NCBI GenBank assembly: GCA_015179025.1
Contig: WHUX01000159.1
Span: forward strand, 1-64,000
DNA length: 64,000 nt
Origin: Terfezia claveryi
Taxonomy: Eukaryota; Ascomycota; Pezizomycetes; Pezizales; Pezizaceae
Direction: 5' to 3'
In this document: positions 1 to 11,714 of the stretch, one piece after another
How positions within the stretch are numbered: position 1 is the stretch's first letter
How the letters are laid out: the number at the start of each line of letters is the position of its first letter
Translations under genes and position numbers: made by a program
Notes under the pieces: model-generated
Seen by the model: only the letters and a program-made list of their open reading frames with translations
The model's database searches: none
What the model was told of the DNA's origin: nothing

Positions 1-541
1 TCCCACGGGCGAAAATACCATGTATATTTGACTTCAGGCGATGCAAGCTTCAGATACCTACTCCCTCGAATATTGCAAAGTGGATAAGGCAGTGGTGGTG
101 TGCGAAGTCGGATGTCTCAAGACAATAATGAACACGTATTTAGGCATAAACGATCGATATTGGGTTAACTATGTTCCGAGTCTTCTAAAGTACATGTAAC
201 TTCGGCACAATAAATTAGGATAGTATCAAACTCGATAAATGAATTCGTGCTACCGCAAATTATTAGTAGCTTGGCAGCAGGGTACGGAGTACCGGTAAAC
301 AACATTCATATTTATAATCAACGACATATCAATAAACGATCACACACGTGTTGTTGACTAGCTCTATACGCGCGCGCGGATAGATTGTAAAATATTCCAT
401 ATAGGTACCGTGTGGTAACCTACCGATGTCATAGGTAGGTGAGCTATTGACGTGTTCGTGACTCTCTGTTGGAAAATTCGAAACTTATTTCAGCACACAA
501 TACGGAAGCTTAAGTGCCCACGAGGGACTGGAGCATACTTC
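1..541. other. upstream non-coding region
   Basis: No coding or RNA feature is supported here. It is AT-rich intergenic sequence and presumably includes the promoter of the F-box-like gene. The reading frame of that gene is open only from a stop at 440-442, and the triplet at 452 is GTG, so it is not used as a start. Confidence 0.4.
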
Positions 542-3500
542 ATGGACATCGATATGATTGCAGACAACAGCCAGAGACATCTCGATGGGGAAGCTTCGTT
601 TTCCGTGTGTTTCCACGGCCCTCATTCGGACAGCGTGAACCCCTGCACAGGTATCCGAAGATCATATCACATGCCAACGGAGATCCTTCTGAGAATATTC
701 CACTACGCAATAGGCAGCGGCGGGTGTCGAATCAAATGGCAGCATGCATCTACGGATGAATACCGGTTTCACTATCCTCACTCACAACTTATGCCGAACG
801 AGGTTGCAAGGTCCACATGTACTTTGTGCCCTCTCCTTAATCTTTACAATTGGGCACTCGTCAATCGCCATTGGAATGCAATAGTTACGCCTTTCTTGTA
901 CACGGAAATCGACATACACACATTGGCGATTCCAGCCCATGTTGTCCAGAGGCCAGTGCTCTTTCGACGGGATATATGGCCGTTCGGCACGGCAACAGAA
1001 CAGGTTGCAACTTCTCTGACTTGTGTCCTTGCAGAGCCACCATTCAGCCCACAGATCGGCACAGTGCTACCGATGTTGAAGTATGGATATCATGCCAAAC
1101 TTAGAACAAGGAAATTTAGGAGAGGCAAGGACGAAGGCCTATTAATTCCAGGACGCATGATGCAGTGGCGAAAATGGAGCAGCTCAAGCCCGACTGAAGA
1201 TCAAGAGTATCTGGTTGAATTCGAATACGCCCCTGGTGAATTTGAGCTTGAATATGTAAGTAAAGCATCCTGATTGTGAGATGCTCATAATGGGTATGAC
1301 TTAGTGTGCTGACGCTGCTTTAATGACTTCTATAGGATTCTGACAGTATGGAATCAGAGGCCGACTTTATTGGATATAAGACGAAGAAGATCTTCGAATA
1401 TGCTCCTATCCGTGCCCCGGAAGACTGTTGTTTTCCTAAACACTACCATCACAATTTCACACCTGAATGGTGGGATTTGCTTCGTATCTGGGAAGAACCA
1501 ACCGAACAAAACCCAATTACGGAATACGTGTTAGAACGAGTCTTAAAACCACTAGTCAAAACTCTCTCAGAGCGGTCTGATCTTGCAGCCTTAGTTAAGA
1601 GTATTCAGTTACCACTCGTTGTTTACCAAGACTACGTGATTCTGAGTTCCAATGAAGATCCCAACAAGAAGCGTCCTTTGACCTTAGTAGGGACTGATGT
1701 CACAAAACCGGAAGAGCAAAGGTTGAGGCTCAGGGAGACGCTTAGGACAGGGAATAAAGGGAAAGAGCCTGGCCCTTCCATACTCATCAACCTCCTACAA
1801 GCTACACTAAAATTAACGGAACTGTGTTCCGGTAACCAAAATTTGGATGGCTATTGGTCAATGGACATCGCTTCTCTGCATCAGACGCGGCAAAACCAGT
1901 CACCTGAGCCATCCTTTGTGATAGGGGAGATTGTTCAACAGAATTTGTCTGCGGCACAACTGGATGTTGCTACACCTGAACCCCAGAGTGGAAGCAGCCC
2001 ACGGAAGCAGAACCGCATTTCTAGACTGTTCAATCGCGTGATTAGTCGCAAATCGTCCCGAAACAAACTGGTTGAAAATGAAGCACCCAATTGCGATACT
2101 CTTTCTTCCGATGGTTCGGATCACTCGAGATCAGCGTCCAATGCGAGCTCCGGTATCTCTGGCTCCGATCTACAATTACAAGCCAGTCATCAGGGGGTGG
2201 CAGTGACGCACAGCTCGCTAGAAACCGCTATCTGCGGCTCTAGCCATCGGTCAATCGCTCTAACGCCATCATATTTATGGACACAGATCCTTATCAAATC
2301 AATGAAAAACCTGAAATATTGGAAATTGGATTTTGGGTCACCGTTATCTAGGGCAATGCCTGATTGCTCCTGGGCATCCCACTGTGGTAGTAATCCTTTG
2401 AACAACCTGTGTGGAAAGCGTTACTGGCACCGGTATTTAGATTCGGAAAATGTGAAACTACTTACAGATGTACTTCGTAGAGATCCCCCTGTGTCTTTCC
2501 TCGGTTGGCCCCTGGAAACTCTAGAGAACCTTGTGCACTTGGAATTTTCTACCATCGAAGACGACGAAGTCCATGGTAATGCGAGAATATTTAATGAACT
2601 GAAAGTTCGATTTGGCAAGGCCCTGGAGAATGGTTTACCCAACCTCCGCAAGCTTTCTGTTATGGACAGCTATATAACCGTCCTCGCCGTAGTGCCATCT
2701 AACAAGCTCGAGAGTTTACATGTTAGCCGATGGCATACCATAACGGTGCATGTCGCCTTAGTGATCGATTACTTAACAAGGAGTTATGAATCCGTGGACG
2801 ACAAAGCCGATACGGCACTGAGGCAATTGACTCTTGACACATTAAGCGTCAAGCTCGGCAATGCATATTGGAATGGTGAAGACTGTTACCCTTTGCTCAT
2901 TGGTGGCGTGTCCACCTGCACAGTCACCCTCCCTTGCGGAGCTGAGCGTCAGATATTTAATTGCGGCGACATGCACGATCAGTACTTTCTCAAAGTTGAG
3001 ACTATCTACAGCATTATACGGTATGCACCTAATTTACAAGAGTTGGTTCTTAGACGGGGGCGCCTAGCTCTGGATGAATATTGGAAAATGCAAATGGAAG
3101 CAAAACATATGAATTGGGATATTCAGAGGCATTCTCAGTTGGTATCCGGGCCCTCCAGAGAAGAGTTCAACCTACCAATCGCATACAATTTGACCTCTTT
3201 AGCATTTTTGGTTTGGGGAGAAGGTCCGCGGATGTGGCTTTCGCATTCTCTGACTCATGATCAGATGTTCCCAAAATTACAGTATCTCACATACGCTTCG
3301 GCAGTATCAGAGCACTGGCGACGGGAGAGATTTAGATCATGGTACCGGCAAGGACGTCAAGAGCGCTCTCCTCAGGAAAGGCGTCGAGACTTCCGGTTTT
3401 GGAACTGGGACCCGGCCTTGGATTCTGAGCTCAGTAAGGCGACGCTCAGGTCAAGCGGGGTTGACTCAATTAAGGAGGCAAAGGATGCTGACGAAGTGAT

Positions 3501-3741
3501 TATCAAGACACTGAGAGGTAGAGGGGTGAAGGTTACAGAGGATGCGGTCATGGAGGGTTGGGGCATTACATTGCCGGAATATGGGAGTAATATAGCTGTG
3601 GCAGGATCTCAACTGCAGCGAGGTCCAATTCCCGTTGATAACGTTGCTAGTGAGAATTTATGGCGTTGGTACTATAGTCAGATCAGGATTTGGTGGTTGC
3701 TTTCCTGGAGAGGTCCAGTCACAGATAGGGACTTCGGTTAG
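542..3741 (+). CDS. F-box / leucine-rich-repeat-like protein, two exons
   Basis: Two exons, 542-1255 and 1336-3741, join in phase 0 across an 80-nt intron (1256-1335) with a GTAAGT donor, a branch-like TGCTGAC and a TATAG acceptor, giving about 1039 residues. The first in-frame ATG after the upstream stop is 542 (MDIDM). Near residues 45-60 the motif MPTEILLRIFHYA resembles the first helix of an F-box, followed by a Leu/Trp-rich stretch (LYNWALVNRHWNAIVTPFLY) typical of fungal F-box-like proteins. A Ser/Arg-rich low-complexity segment lies around residue 450. The C-terminal half has irregular leucine-rich strands (LENLVHLEFS, LPNLRKLSV, LRQLTLDTL, APNLQELVLRRG, FPKLQYLTYA). By family analogy it would be the substrate-recognition subunit of an SCF ubiquitin ligase; the substrate is unknown. 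An A-tract at 3800-3819 lies just downstream. Confidence 0.65.
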
Positions 3742-5956
3742 CTTTGAATTCAAGAGTATTATATGCATTGCATTACTTTCCTGGAATAGATCTCATTCAA
3801 AAAAAAAAAAAAAAAAAAAGACCAGTTCAAGATTCTAGAGGTCGTTCGTAACATATCAAGATCTGGATGAATGATTATATTGAGACTAGAGTCGATGCGG
3901 AAATTTTGGTGCTTGCGTCGAATCACAGGAGGGGATTGTGCCAGCCAGACTAGCGTCGAATTTACTCTACACTATTAGGCTAGAAACCCAGGACTCGAAT
4001 CATTTTCAATGGAATACGATGTAAAGATTGCAAACACAGTTGGGGACCTATAGGACTTGAGATTTCCTCGGTGTGCGATATTAATATTACAGCTCAGACG
4101 GACATCAAAGCACCAACCGTCCAATTGAACATCTATCTTTGGGTCCAGACCATGAGCTGAGACAATATCACTCAGATTAGATCTATCTAAAAGTGCTCTG
4201 CATGCGATGAAAAAGGCAGTTCAGATTACAATATGAGGGACAAATCATTTATCTTGTGGTGAATTTTACCTTCACGAGAGTGGAGCATGCAACGGTACTG
4301 GATGAACTGATATGCGCTCATGGGGGATGATGTTCGAACTGGGCTACTTGTACATTGATCTACTTTCTTCCATGGTACTCGGATATTCGAGTAGATGCTA
4401 TCAAGGCGGCAGTGGGTCAATTTTGAATCGACTTGCACGTAGCTAGAGTACTCTAGACTAACGGCGATCTCAGAATGCCATCCGTATCCCAATCGAGTGG
4501 AGCTGTGATACATGGTTTTCGGGGGATATCTCCTAGATTACAGGGAAGAAATGAGAAAACAAATGGGAGCGTGCACGCTGCGACTTCTCAGGATGGCTGT
4601 ACATCGAAGACAAAACAAGCTCATCCAATGGACATACTACTGTACGTACTTTGGTATCAGACATAGAATGCGTACATTACTTTGACCTGCCCCAGTCTCG
4701 TACCACATATCTTTCCTAGCTTTTCAGCTAGAAATTGCTAATCCAGGATAGTTTCCACATTATTTCTTTGGACCCAGGCCCATGCATTGGTACAGTATAC
4801 ATACTTGTGTAGCATGTTGAGGTGGAAAGCTAGGTACCCTGTGGAAAACAAGTACTTAGAGGAAAACAACTGTCTGAAGACTTGAATGCCCAATTATGCA
4901 ACTCCATTTAACCGAATTGTACTGTAACTCTCTCTACTTAAACCGCTTCTAGTTCTGAGTTATGTTCCATACCTAGGTACATATGTACTCAAGTACGTCT
5001 AGCGTGCATGCGCAGGCTGAGTGCATGCCGCAATTGATGGACCAGGGGATATGAACAACTCTACGGGTACACATGGCACTTCAAAACTAGATCGTGCACA
5101 GCACATGCTCACAGGAACCTATGACGGCTACAGGAACAGAGCTGACAATATAACTGGTGAGGCGTTGAGAATTTCCCTCGCCAAATATTACAGCAGCGGG
5201 GTACATTCTCCTAGGCACATGTGTGTCCTATGTCGGTTCGGCGGGGTCTCCATGGCTGGGGGTACACAAGTATATAATATCACGTGCGTGGAGCTAGGCT
5301 TATCCTGAATGGTTCACTCTGGAGATCCATATACCTATCTACAAGATCATGAAACGCCTCACTGGCAGGATATGGAGGTGCCTGGTGCCAGCGAATAACT
5401 CCATTTTCGGTGTTCAAATGTTCTGTCTGCCAGCTATTCGTTTTCCCTCCATTTTACTCAATCCATGTCCTGGAACTAGTTGCCAATCATAACAAAACAC
5501 ATGCATGCAAGCCCCACCCACCTCTCCTCGTGGAATCTGGTCAACCAAAAGAGGCTAGGGTGGGATTTTGCTCCACCAACATCACGCAACCACCTCGGCA
5601 GCATCTGGTAAACAACGCCTTGTTGTTGGCCCCTTTTCGCTGGGATTGATCTGCTATGATCTGTTCATGGCTGATCGGATAGCGAAGGAAACCAGTGTTG
5701 TCCTCTGCACTAGCTAGCAAGAAGTGGCGAGCTCAATCTGAGTAGTTCAAGAAACAAGGTATTTAAGTCATATACCAATCCCTTCATCCGTCTTTTTTAA
5801 ACAATCAGACCTCACAACACATCACACCAACAGCAGTTCAAGTAAACGTAAGAAGTTGGCTTGCCACCAAGGATCACCACGCATAGCAATTGCTAAATAG
5901 CTTCTCTACAGAAACCCCCAGTTGCCTCCTCCACAAACTCCAATAACTCATCAATC
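3742..5956. other. intergenic region, no supported gene
   Basis: About 2.2 kb without a convincing coding region; only short overlapping open frames in several phases with no recognisable domain. Contains a 20-nt A-tract (3800-3819). The last 200 bases are rich in CA and pyrimidines and precede the start at 5957, as expected for a fungal promoter and 5' UTR. Confidence 0.5.
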
Positions 5957-6639
5957 ATGACTACATAGTAAGTTTTGATAATTTCTTCATACATTGAGAT
6001 TTCCCAGAGCTAATTTCGCTACTTCGCAGTGCCCAACCACAACGAACAAACACCAGCAGAACTGTTGATCGCGAAGGAAACACCACCGAACAGTGGGTTG
6101 GTGAAGAACAACCCGGTATTCGCACTCATGACTATGAAGATGAGGATGCCATCAACGAGAGGCTTTTCGGCAAAGGAGCTGTGAAGAGAACACAAACCAC
6201 GAAGACCTCATTCGACAAAGATGGCAATAAAACTACAGAATGGGATGGCGAGGCAGCCCCCGGTATCCGAACCCACGATCATAGCGACCAAAATGCAGAG
6301 AACGCGAAACTCTTCGGCAAGACCAGCAGGAGCAACACCTCCAAGTACACAGACAAGGAGGGCAATGAGGTTGAGAGCTACTCCGGTGAAGGCACAGGGC
6401 CTGGAATTCGCACTCATGATTACTCCAACGAGGATGATATCAACGAGAAACTCTTCGGTTCTAGTGCTCCAAAGCCACCATCTAGAACCAACACCAAGAC
6501 CCGCACCTACCGCAATGCTGATGGTGATGAGGAGACTGTACACGCAGGTGACGAAGCTCCTGGTATCAGGACTCACGATCATTCCAATGAGGACGAAATC
6601 AACGAGAAATTATTCGGAAAGGGGGCCGTGAAGCACTAA
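5957..6639 (+). CDS. hydrophilic protein of four tandem PGIRTHD repeats
   Basis: Exon 1 (5957-5967, 11 nt, reads MTT plus two bases) and exon 2 (6030-6639) flank a 62-nt intron with GTAAGT donor, CTAAT branch-like site and CGCAG acceptor; the tyrosine codon TA|T is split. The product is 206 residues. It consists of four repeats of about 45 residues, each with a variable D-K-E-G-N segment, then PGIRTHD, a short acidic stretch and an N-x-x-LFG motif: PGIRTHD starts at about residues 32, 81, 127 and 179. The protein is rich in Gly, Asp, Glu, Asn and Thr, has no signal peptide or membrane segment and looks largely disordered. I do not recognise the family. A hydrophilin-like or stress role is only a guess from composition. 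The frame is intact and repeats differ by substitutions that preserve the motif, which suggests a real, maintained protein. Confidence 0.8.
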
Positions 6640-8609
6640 GATCTAGATATAAATCACCTGCATTTTCTTTGCCGCTCTTAGAAATCATGGTTTATTTTTT
6701 ATTTTTATTTTATTATTTCCTTTGTATTTAATTTGGGTTATGGTGGGATAGGTCTGATATTTGGCTTTTTTTACTTGATCTTTTTTCGGACTCTAGGAGC
6801 TATTTGCAAAGCATAGTCTTGTTGGCACAATTGGTCAACCAAACTATTCACAGCATTTGTCATGTCGATTTCATCAAAGCTGCTTTCGGTTACCTAGAGC
6901 GTAGACAGCCTAGATAGGGAAATTGACATCACTCACCAGTTAGCATTTGAATTGCATACCTTCGTATTCTGGAGCCGTCCTTCGGAGAATATGAGGCTAG
7001 TAGGAAAGTGGCGCTCTTCCCGATTATGGAACGAAACTCCACTGAAGAATAAAAAATGGGTTGCGGACTTTTGAATACCAGTTGTGTGAGCTAAGACTAC
7101 CTCGGGGGATATATGTGTGAGACCACTATGTCATAATATTGATATTCCATTCATCTGCATGCTGATCAAACAATAATATCAGTGTAGAAGGCGAGCGGAG
7201 GAGATATTACCAAGCAACGCGCGCGTCGTTCCGAAGCCACAACACTTAGTATTCATACATATCTCATGGGCAAGTGTAGAGGGCAAGTGTAGAGGGCAAG
7301 TGTATGTTTTCAATCTCCATATCGGTGTTAAAATCCATCTACAATAGGTTATAATTCTCTCGAGATTGCGTGCAAAAAGCGAACAAGGCAGTGTGTACCA
7401 TAATAGGTTTAGCGCCCTCGAGCTATTTTCTTTTCTTTTTTTTTTTTTCTTTTTTTTTTTTTTAAAAAATAATCGAGCTCCAACGTGGAGCAACAAGGAG
7501 AAATATATTCTATATATGCGTCTGTCAATTCCGGCTTCGATGCTATGCACTGAATCATTGGTATGATTGCTTCTTGCACTCATTATCATCACGTAGCCGC
7601 GAATTCCGTAACGAGCTCTATATATATATAGGTAATGTTCAAGACTCTCCAAGTACTATCTGCAACTAGCAACACCTGCGCACTGGAAATTGTAGAAGGA
7701 TTATTGTCCATCACATAGTCTACAATACAGATGGCATGTTGGATCCCCGATAGAAACCGGATAAACTTCGGGCTCTGTCTTCTGCAACTTATTATTATTT
7801 GGATTCGGAGAAACTAATGGTTGGCCGAAGAAGTTTTGTGATGGAATTTCTACCTCGAATGTCTCCCCTTTTACAGCAAAGGGGCCCCCGCTGACCTCGA
7901 TATCCAGCCTCTCGCGGGATGACCTGACTCTGGTCCCGAGACTTTTGCTGTTCGCAATCTGACGTCAATTACGTTATGTACGTACATACAGTACATACAG
8001 TACATGCAAAGCGGATCGTGACTATGCAAGCGGGTCGCTAAACAATCCTTGTTTGTGCAACCGACGCATAGCGTCGAGGAAGTCTACAAAGTGGGCTTTA
8101 CAAGCTTCATATCAAGCCACCTCAGTATCACAACTCGATAAGCTCTATGCTCGATGCAGGGGCACTTAGCACTGAATACTAGGTCCCGAGTGAAATCTGA
8201 AATAGAGTTGATTCAGCTGATGTTCTGAACGTAACGTTAGTACGAGCCACTCGCATAGTCTCGTTGAAGCATCCTGATTTCGTCATGCATATGATCAGAC
8301 CCAGGTGCAAGTAACTGATCGGCCACTCTTCGCACTTTAGGACAGGCTCAGTTATGTCACGTACTTATATTACTGTACTTGCGGTAGGTGGGGTTGCCTG
8401 CTGTTGCCCTGAACCGACTTACGTGATGCCTGACTGATTGAGAACTCTTACTTACTGCACACAGCACAGGGAATTTCTAAAAGTGATCAACGAGCGTGGT
8501 AAATCAATCCGATATAGCAACATATTGTGAGTTTAGATTTTTCTAAAAGTTCTCTAATTCAAAAATTCAAAATACCCGAAACAATTCACCCTAGATCTCA
8601 ATTTGTAAC
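6640..8609. other. intergenic region with T-tract and TA microsatellite
   Basis: No gene supported. Just after the stop at 6639 the DNA is T-rich, consistent with a 3' UTR. A T-rich run lies at 7429-7463 and a TA microsatellite at about 7619-7632. A triplicated short word (gagggcaagtgta) lies around 7274-7303. Confidence 0.5.
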
Positions 8610-9374
8610 CTAACCAGACCATTCAAACGCGGGGAGTGATTCATGAACTCTCGATCGTAGTTTGCGACAGAAACTCATATCTTTACTCATATCATCAAGT
8701 CTCTGCTTGAGATTGGTGGCATAATCGCTGTGTGTGAGGGTGGAGTGACTCAAAAGACCTTCAGAAACCAGGCTGTTGTAGGTAGCGATAATGTCTGTGA
8801 GAGTCTGCATCAATGTTTTTTCCTGTGCCTTCAGTGAGGAGTAATCCTCCCAGGACTTAGACACCCAAGATAGCCATTCTAGTTTGTTACAGGACTTGGG
8901 GAGATCGGCATAGCGAATACGGTAATTCCAAGTTGTTTCTGCTTCTGAATCTCCATCTGGATCGGGATGTACTAAGCGTGGATCAGCAGTCATGTTAGGA
9001 GCTTCTGGAGTCCCTAAGACCCAGCTCTTGACATTTTCCGATTTTTTTCCCTTATCCTTAATGTGCAACTCCCTAGATACTGGCCGGCGCCTACCCTCCC
9101 TCTCCTGCATTCGATTGCAGGTGTCTAGAACAGGGGCCAGGGTATCAAGTCCAACAACAACAGATTGGCTCGGCATGGCTTCGTGGAGCCAAGCAGGTGA
9201 TGGTACATTGGATTTTTTAAAGCCGAATGCATCCAACTGAATGGGAATCCTCGTGATTATTCTTTCCAGGGCCAGATTATGCGCATGGATATCCGCTCCT
9301 ATTGAGTCGAATGTACGTTGCATCTGCCCCTCGACCGTTTGGATGGGGATGGTTACTGCTCGGCCTGATTGCAT
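8610..9374 (-). CDS. hypothetical protein, 254 residues
   Basis: Open frame on the minus strand from ATG at 9374 to a stop at 8610; an in-frame stop lies at 9405-9407, so the ATG is a plausible start, although a CTCACAG acceptor-like site lies just upstream and an earlier exon is possible. The product is hydrophilic, with a basic linker (about residues 88-115, KDKGKKS), an acidic patch (HPDPDGDSEAE) and helical Leu/Gln-rich stretches (SSLKAQEKTLMQTLTDIIA; LKQRLDDMSKDMSFCRKL) that could form coiled coils. No signal peptide, membrane segment or catalytic motif is visible and I do not recognise a family. Long single-frame length and balanced composition support it being coding, perhaps the last exon of a larger gene. 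Confidence 0.45.
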   Translation of the reverse strand: MQSGRAVTIPIQTVEGQMQRTFDSIGADIHAHNLALERIITRIPIQLDAFGFKKSNVPSPAWLHEAMPSQSVVVGLDTLAPVLDTCNRMQEREGRRRPVSRELHIKDKGKKSENVKSWVLGTPEAPNMTADPRLVHPDPDGDSEAETTWNYRIRYADLPKSCNKLEWLSWVSKSWEDYSSLKAQEKTLMQTLTDIIATYNSLVSEGLLSHSTLTHSDYATNLKQRLDDMSKDMSFCRKLRSRVHESLPAFEWSG

Positions 9375-9483
9375 GTTGGATCTGGATTTATTGAACTGTG
9401 AGATTCAGTGGGGTTGTTTCGGAGTCCTGGTTCAAGCATTGATTATATCACCATAATTGTGCTGGCCATGTTTGCGTTTAACC

Positions 9484-9557
9484 ACGCTTTTGGCCATAAC
9501 TGGTCATGAACATTAGAGACACGCTTTTGGCCATAACTGGTCATGAACATTAGAGAC
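9484..9557. repeat. perfect 37-bp tandem duplication
   Basis: Two identical adjacent 37-bp units (9484-9520 and 9521-9557), each starting acgcttttggcc and ending cattagagac. No ORF uses it. It lies just upstream of the minus-strand ORF ending at 9374. Confidence 0.9.
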
Positions 9558-10678
9558 TAGAGCTAATACGCAATGCGGGTAAATTAGGACTTACCCAAAT
9601 AGCATCGAAGGTCCCTCCAGCGTCAATGGAGGAATTTTCAGTGGTTCCGGCTCAAGATCGCAATAGAAGTTCTTCTTCACAAAAAAAGCTTGCTGTATTA
9701 TTCGGGAACCTGCTATTCCAAAATATTCCTAAATTCTAGCACACTTGTCAAATAGCCTCCCTTACAATTTGTAATTATCCATCTAATCTTAATTATTTTA
9801 CCCTGTAAATGGAGGCTTTATTACCCTGAAGCTACCATCTCCATGATAGCCCAATCAGGGGAATTAGAAGTTAGAAATTTGGCTTGAGCTTGTTCCTTGC
9901 GCTTATGTTAGCGCAGATCGGCTGGACTTTGCAGGTCTCCTCTACATGCCCGTTCAAGATACATCCTGCAACAGTGAACAACGATTGTTCAAGTAAGACC
10001 TTTGATGACAGCTTGAGGCCATAGTTAGGTACTGTATATATGTTTAATGATTTTGGCCATGGGAAGCTTAGAATAGCAAGAGTGCTACAAGTCACGATGA
10101 CAATTCTTTATTCTTGTTTTTTTTTTGAATCCAATTATACCTGCTGCAGCGCTACAAGAGGTCCATAGAGTGTGTTCCCTGTATCCTGATATTTCTGGTT
10201 CCTTTTATGGCCTAACTTATATGTCCTTTGATCAGTCTACCTCTTTGAACTCTGGCATGCATCGTTATGGTTGACAGGATGGAAGGAACTATCTGAATGT
10301 GGATGTATATGCGCATGTTCATGACCTGGTACAGCTGCTAGAATTTACGCTCGCTGCCAGTGTCAGTGCCAGTCTGCGCGGTTATAAATCTGCTGCGCTC
10401 GTGAATATCCTCAGGCTTCAGTCGCCTACAGCGATACGCTGCTATTGAATTTAAGGTCCAATCAACTCCAAAATAGGGAACTCTGGTCACTTGGACAGTC
10501 GGGCCACTTCATTCGGTTATGGTTATGTAGTCACATGACGTTTACATCATTATCACGTCGTGACAACCCTCATTGTTATGGACAACACTTGAGCCTTCAC
10601 CACACATTGTACTTAGTTCATCAAAGCAATCGAATTTCATTGCTTGAATGATAACACTCCAAAAATAAAGACGCAACA
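9558..10678. other. intergenic region, no supported gene
   Basis: Only short open frames without recognisable domains. The last few hundred bases (for example GGTTATAAATC near 10380) may belong to the promoter of the downstream COX6a-like gene. Confidence 0.4.
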
Positions 10679-11448
10679 ATGCTCCCCACGTCCCGCCTCC
10701 CTAACCAACTCATCGGCCGGATTGTCAGTCTCCGGACAAAATTTAACCCCTTCCCCCACCCTCGTGTCCCTCGTTCCCGCCGTAATCAAACCACTGGTAC
10801 AGCTGCCCCACACGAGAAGAGTGTAAACTCACCGTACCACCCAGAGGAGATTAATGCGAAGGACCCGAGGGATAATAGTTTCAATAGGGAGAGGGAGGAG
10901 TTAAAGAGACATAGCGCTGAAACAGCTGGTCTGCATCTAACCACCGTCCCCTGGGAAAGTTATGGATGATGGCTGATGAGGTTGTGCGTTGGGGAGGGGC
11001 GTAGATTTGTGGAGGAAATTGTCGATTTAGTAATTTCCCCCCAGGTCTGGAAAATACATGAATGGGAAGTGTATAAGACCCTTGAAAACTAATGAATTCC
11101 GTTTCTCCTTATCCCATAGTGTCGCTGGCCCAGCAATCATAGTCAGCGGGATCAACGCTTGGAAACTCTGGAATGAGCACTGGAGTCATCACCCTCCGGC
11201 TCCACCCAAAGTTGAATATCCATATCAGAATATTAGAGTCAAGAAGTTCCCTTGGGGAGATGGAGACAAGGTATGTCTTCCCGCTTGTGCCCTTGCAGTT
11301 TTAAGCTCGACGGCTGATTATGGTGGCTCACGTAGTCGTTATTGTAAGCTTTTCCTTACCTCGTGATAGGTATAGGACTTGTGCTGAATCGAGGCTTTGG
11401 GGCTGTAGTTGGAATGATAAGGTGAACTTCCATAAGAGTGATGAATAG
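10679..11448 (+). CDS. COX13: cytochrome c oxidase subunit VIa (Cox13) with 8-nt micro-exon
   Basis: Nuclear-encoded inner-membrane subunit of respiratory complex IV. Exon 1 starts at ATG 10679 with a basic, Arg-rich mitochondrial presequence and the conserved pre-helix region (DNSFNREREELKRHSAETA). Exon 2 (11045-11070, VWKIHEWE) and exon 3 (11120-11270) encode the single membrane helix (VVAGPAIIVSGINAW) and the family signature KLWNEHW, then YPYQNIRVKKFPWGDGDK. An 8-nt exon (11336-11343, TCGTTATT) flanked by GTAG and GTAAGC then supplies S-L-F, and exon 5 (11409-11448) finishes W-N-D-K-V-N-F-H-K-S-D-E. Together GDGDK|SLF|WNDK restores the family C-terminus. Introns are 11071-11119, 11271-11335 and 11344-11408. 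Intron 1 is unresolved: the phase-0 donor I can offer is after 10945, which leaves a few extra residues (about 163 in all). Convergent with the ECM15-like gene. Confidence 0.85.
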
Positions 11449-11714
11449 AGATACCGGTGTGGGATAGGCCATCTACTGTGAAAAAATATGATAAGAATGG
11501 AGGCGAGGCAGAGCATATCAAGATTGTATGGTAAGTTAACGTTATAACGTTCGCAAAAGTTTTGAAGGCAGGAAGGTGCACTGGTATAGGTAGTACGGTC
11601 TAGCGTATGATAATGGAACTATTAAGTATTTTATTGCATTTTCATCCAGCCCTCGAAGGTTTTAAAACTGAGACATATTTCCTCTTACACATAATCGCTC
11701 CTCCGAACATGTTG

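Noticed and set aside
452..541. Longer F-box gene start at 452
   Set aside because: The triplet at 452 is GTG; the first in-frame ATG is at 542.
3800..3819. Retroposed poly-A tail
   Set aside because: A 20-nt A-tract follows the F-box gene, but that gene has an intron and no target duplication is visible.
6208..6582. 124-residue minus-strand ORF opposite the PGIRTHD gene
   Set aside because: Mirror of the repeated coding strand; hydrophobic translation is a by-product and no start context or splicing supports it.
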